From assembly GCA_002928735.1 (NCBI GenBank), contig PERL01000003.1, positions 124,001 to 188,000 on the forward strand: a DNA stretch of 64,000 nt. The letters are read 5' to 3'. This DNA is from Hyphomicrobium sp. Lineage in GTDB: Bacteria; Pseudomonadota; Alphaproteobacteria; Rhizobiales; Hyphomicrobiaceae. Below are positions 62,628-64,000 of the stretch, piece after piece (positions within the stretch are counted from its first letter, which is position 1; every line of letters begins with the position of its first letter). The notes under the pieces were generated by a model. The model saw nothing but the letters and a program-made list of their open reading frames with translations. It did no database searches and was not told where the DNA came from. The position numbers and the translations under genes are program-made.

Positions 62628-63476
62628 TCAGCTATCGCTCTTGACCACGGAAATGTCGGGGGCGTCTTCGTTCTTCATGCCCTGGACATGATAACCGCTG
62701 TCGACGTGGTGGATTTCGCCGGTGACGCCGCGAGACAGATCGGACAAGAGGTAAAGTCCGGCGCCGCCGACGTCTTCGATGGTCACCGTGCGGCGGAGCG
62801 GCGAGTTATATTCGTTCCAGCGCAGGATGTAGCGGAAGTCGGAAATGCCGGCCGCGGCGAGCGTTTTGATGGGGCCGGCCGAGATGGCGTTGACACGGAT
62901 GCCGGTGCGGCCGAGGTCGGACGCGAGGTAGCGGACGGAGGCTTCGAGTGCGGCCTTGGCGACGCCCATAACGTTGTAGTGCGGCATGACTTTTTCGGCG
63001 CCGTAGTAGGTGAGCGTGATGATGGAGCCGCCGTTGGTCATGAGCTTCTCCGCGCGCTGGGCGAGTGCCGTCAGCGAGTAGCAGGAGATCAGCATGGTCT
63101 GGGTGAAGTTCGCTTCGGTGGTTTCCACGTAGCGGCCAGCGAGCTCGTTCTTGTCGGAGAAGGCGATGGCGTGAACGAGGAAGTCGAGGCGGCCCCAGTG
63201 CTTCTCGATCTCGGCGAAGAGGGTATCGATGGAGGCCTTGTCGGAGACGTCGCAGGGAAGAACGAGGGAGGCGCCAAGCTCGGCGGCCAGCGGTTCGACG
63301 CGCTTTTTCAGCGCGTCGCCCTGGTAGGTGAGGGCTAATTCGGCCCCCTGGGCCGCGACGGCGCGGGCAATGCCCCAAGCGATCGAGCGATTGTTAGCGA
63401 TGCCCATGATGAGGCCGCGCTTGCCAGCCATGAGGTTGCCTGCCGGCACGCCATCACCTGCTCCTGGTTCAGCCAT
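62628..63476 (-). CDS. fabI: Enoyl-ACP reductase (NADH)
   Basis: 282 residues. It opens with MAGKRGLIMGIANNRSIAWGIA after a short leader, and shows the catalytic Tyr and Lys in YYGAEKVMPHYNVMGVAKAALE and the RVNAISAGPIKTLAA region. It reduces trans-2-enoyl-ACP in fatty acid elongation and is the target of triclosan-type inhibitors. A GGGAAG element precedes the ATG. Another fabI may exist elsewhere, as alphaproteobacteria often have two. Confidence 0.96.
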   Translation of the reverse strand: MAEPGAGDGVPAGNLMAGKRGLIMGIANNRSIAWGIARAVAAQGAELALTYQGDALKKRVEPLAAELGASLVLPCDVSDKASIDTLFAEIEKHWGRLDFLVHAIAFSDKNELAGRYVETTEANFTQTMLISCYSLTALAQRAEKLMTNGGSIITLTYYGAEKVMPHYNVMGVAKAALEASVRYLASDLGRTGIRVNAISAGPIKTLAAAGISDFRYILRWNEYNSPLRRTVTIEDVGGAGLYLLSDLSRGVTGEIHHVDSGYHVQGMKNEDAPDISVVKSDS

Positions 63477-63714
63477 GAGCTTCCCAATTCCTTTTATCTG
63501 TCCGTGTAATTTTGCGGCATCCTACACAAAAGACTTGTGCGGTCCAGTCACGGCTCGGGTTATCGCGGGGCGGGCGAGGCGATTGCGGCTGAGGTCTTTT
63601 CAGGCATCTGTAATGCTATGAAAAGTATTGATTTTCCTCTGGCCCCTGGCGGGAGAGGGGTGGGTGCGGCGGGCGCGGCTGATCGCCCCGGAGGGTCCGC
63701 CACCGCCGCCGTGA

Positions 63715-64000
63715 TCAGCCTTCCAGCGACCAGACCCCCAAGGCGTCACGGCAGGCAACCCCTTCGGCTTTGCGGGTTTTCTCACCCGTCGTCATCATCA
63801 CCACGACGTGGCGGCAGATCGTGCCTTCGACGTTCTTGAATGAGGACGTGGGTTTGACGAGCCCGGAGAGGCGGCCGTTGTTGCGGTGCCAGACGTAGGT
63901 GGCGCCATCGGCCGTGGCGGAGAGGGCGTGCTGGACGCTGGAGAGGGCGGCGATTTCATCGCCGGTATCAAGGGCGCGGCCGTCATCGGGGGCGGCTTTG
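63715..64000 (-). CDS. Surface-antigen-like protein, C-terminal fragment (cut by window edge)
   Basis: The minus-strand frame is open from the window edge to a TGA at 63715-63717; the start lies beyond 64000. The visible 94 residues run SSVQHALSATADGATYVWHR, then GRLSGLVKPTSSFKN, TICRHVVVMMTTGEKTRK and end ACRDALGVWSLEG. This is the pattern of the C-terminal domain of 17-kDa surface-antigen/RT0821-type outer-membrane lipoproteins, from memory. Two Cys may form a disulphide. Function unknown. Between it and fabI (63477-63714) I see no gene. Confidence 0.65.
   Translation of the reverse strand, partial: KAAPDDGRALDTGDEIAALSSVQHALSATADGATYVWHRNNGRLSGLVKPTSSFKNVEGTICRHVVVMMTTGEKTRKAEGVACRDALGVWSLEG

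Noticed and set aside
63677-63720. Inverted repeat GGCTGATC...GATCAGCC around the stop of the surface-antigen-like gene
   Set aside because: Eight-base arms with a long 28-base loop and no T-run; not convincing as a terminator.
63600-63785. 61-residue open frame on the minus strand
   Set aside because: Overlaps the surface-antigen-like coding frame and continues into a G-rich non-coding stretch; composition implausible.

Overview
This window is a nearly complete photosynthesis gene cluster (PGC) from a GC-rich purple alphaproteobacterium. The type-2 reaction centre (pufLM, puhA), LH1 (pufBA), the full bacteriochlorophyll a set, the spirilloxanthin-type carotenoid genes (crtE, B, I, C, D, F) and the PpsR/PpaA regulators point to this group. 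Gene order and flanking lipid genes suggest a member of the Hyphomicrobiales (Rhizobiales); I do not name a genus.

Layout. 1-7,226 is housekeeping or accessory DNA: the end of an RND efflux pump, an SGNH-type acyltransferase, a short-chain dehydrogenase lacking the usual catalytic residues, a degenerate EAL-domain membrane protein, a Nudix hydrolase and a Pit phosphate transporter. From 7,301 to 17,411 one leftward block reads crtE-crtF-bchC-bchX-bchY-bchZ-pufQ-pufB-pufA-pufL-pufM and ends in a strong intrinsic terminator. crtD and crtC diverge from crtE. Two tiny unannotated genes and a palindromic intergenic element follow. Next come crtI-crtB-dxs and then bchG-bch2-bchP-orf98-(HAD/CBS)-bchI-bchD-bchO, all leftward. 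ppsR and ppaA are also leftward. Divergently, bchF-bchN-bchB-bchH-bchL-bchM-lhaA-puhA-puhB-puhC-orf101-acsF-puhE-hemA runs rightward to a terminator at 52,736. bchE-bchJ and a HAD-IIA gene follow behind an FNR/FixK-like palindrome. From 56,236 to 61,912 lies a divergent lipid-modification cluster (two cyclopropane-synthase-like enzymes, DUF1365, FAD oxidoreductase, DUF1295, DUF2177). A histidine phosphatase, fabI and the end of a surface-antigen-like gene close the window.

How it works together. HemA supplies 5-aminolevulinate. BchID/H, BchM, AcsF (aerobic) or BchE (anaerobic), BchNBL, BchJ, BchXYZ, BchF, BchC, BchG and BchP build bacteriochlorophyll a. Dxs and CrtE feed isoprenoid to CrtB/I/C/D/F. 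Puf/Puh proteins with LhaA, Bch2, PuhB, PuhC and PuhE assemble the RC-LH1 complex. PpsR boxes (TGT-N12-ACA) are visible at four promoters, each with a second full or half box exactly 26 bp away, and a variant box precedes bchF. Many genes overlap by 1-4 bases, implying translational coupling.

Notable absences: pufC, pufX, crtA and idi. The most unusual items are a degenerate-HAD/CBS fusion with an intact internal start inside the bch operon, two tiny ORFs next to crtC, the 26-bp PpsR register, and the Cys-rich tail of BchE.
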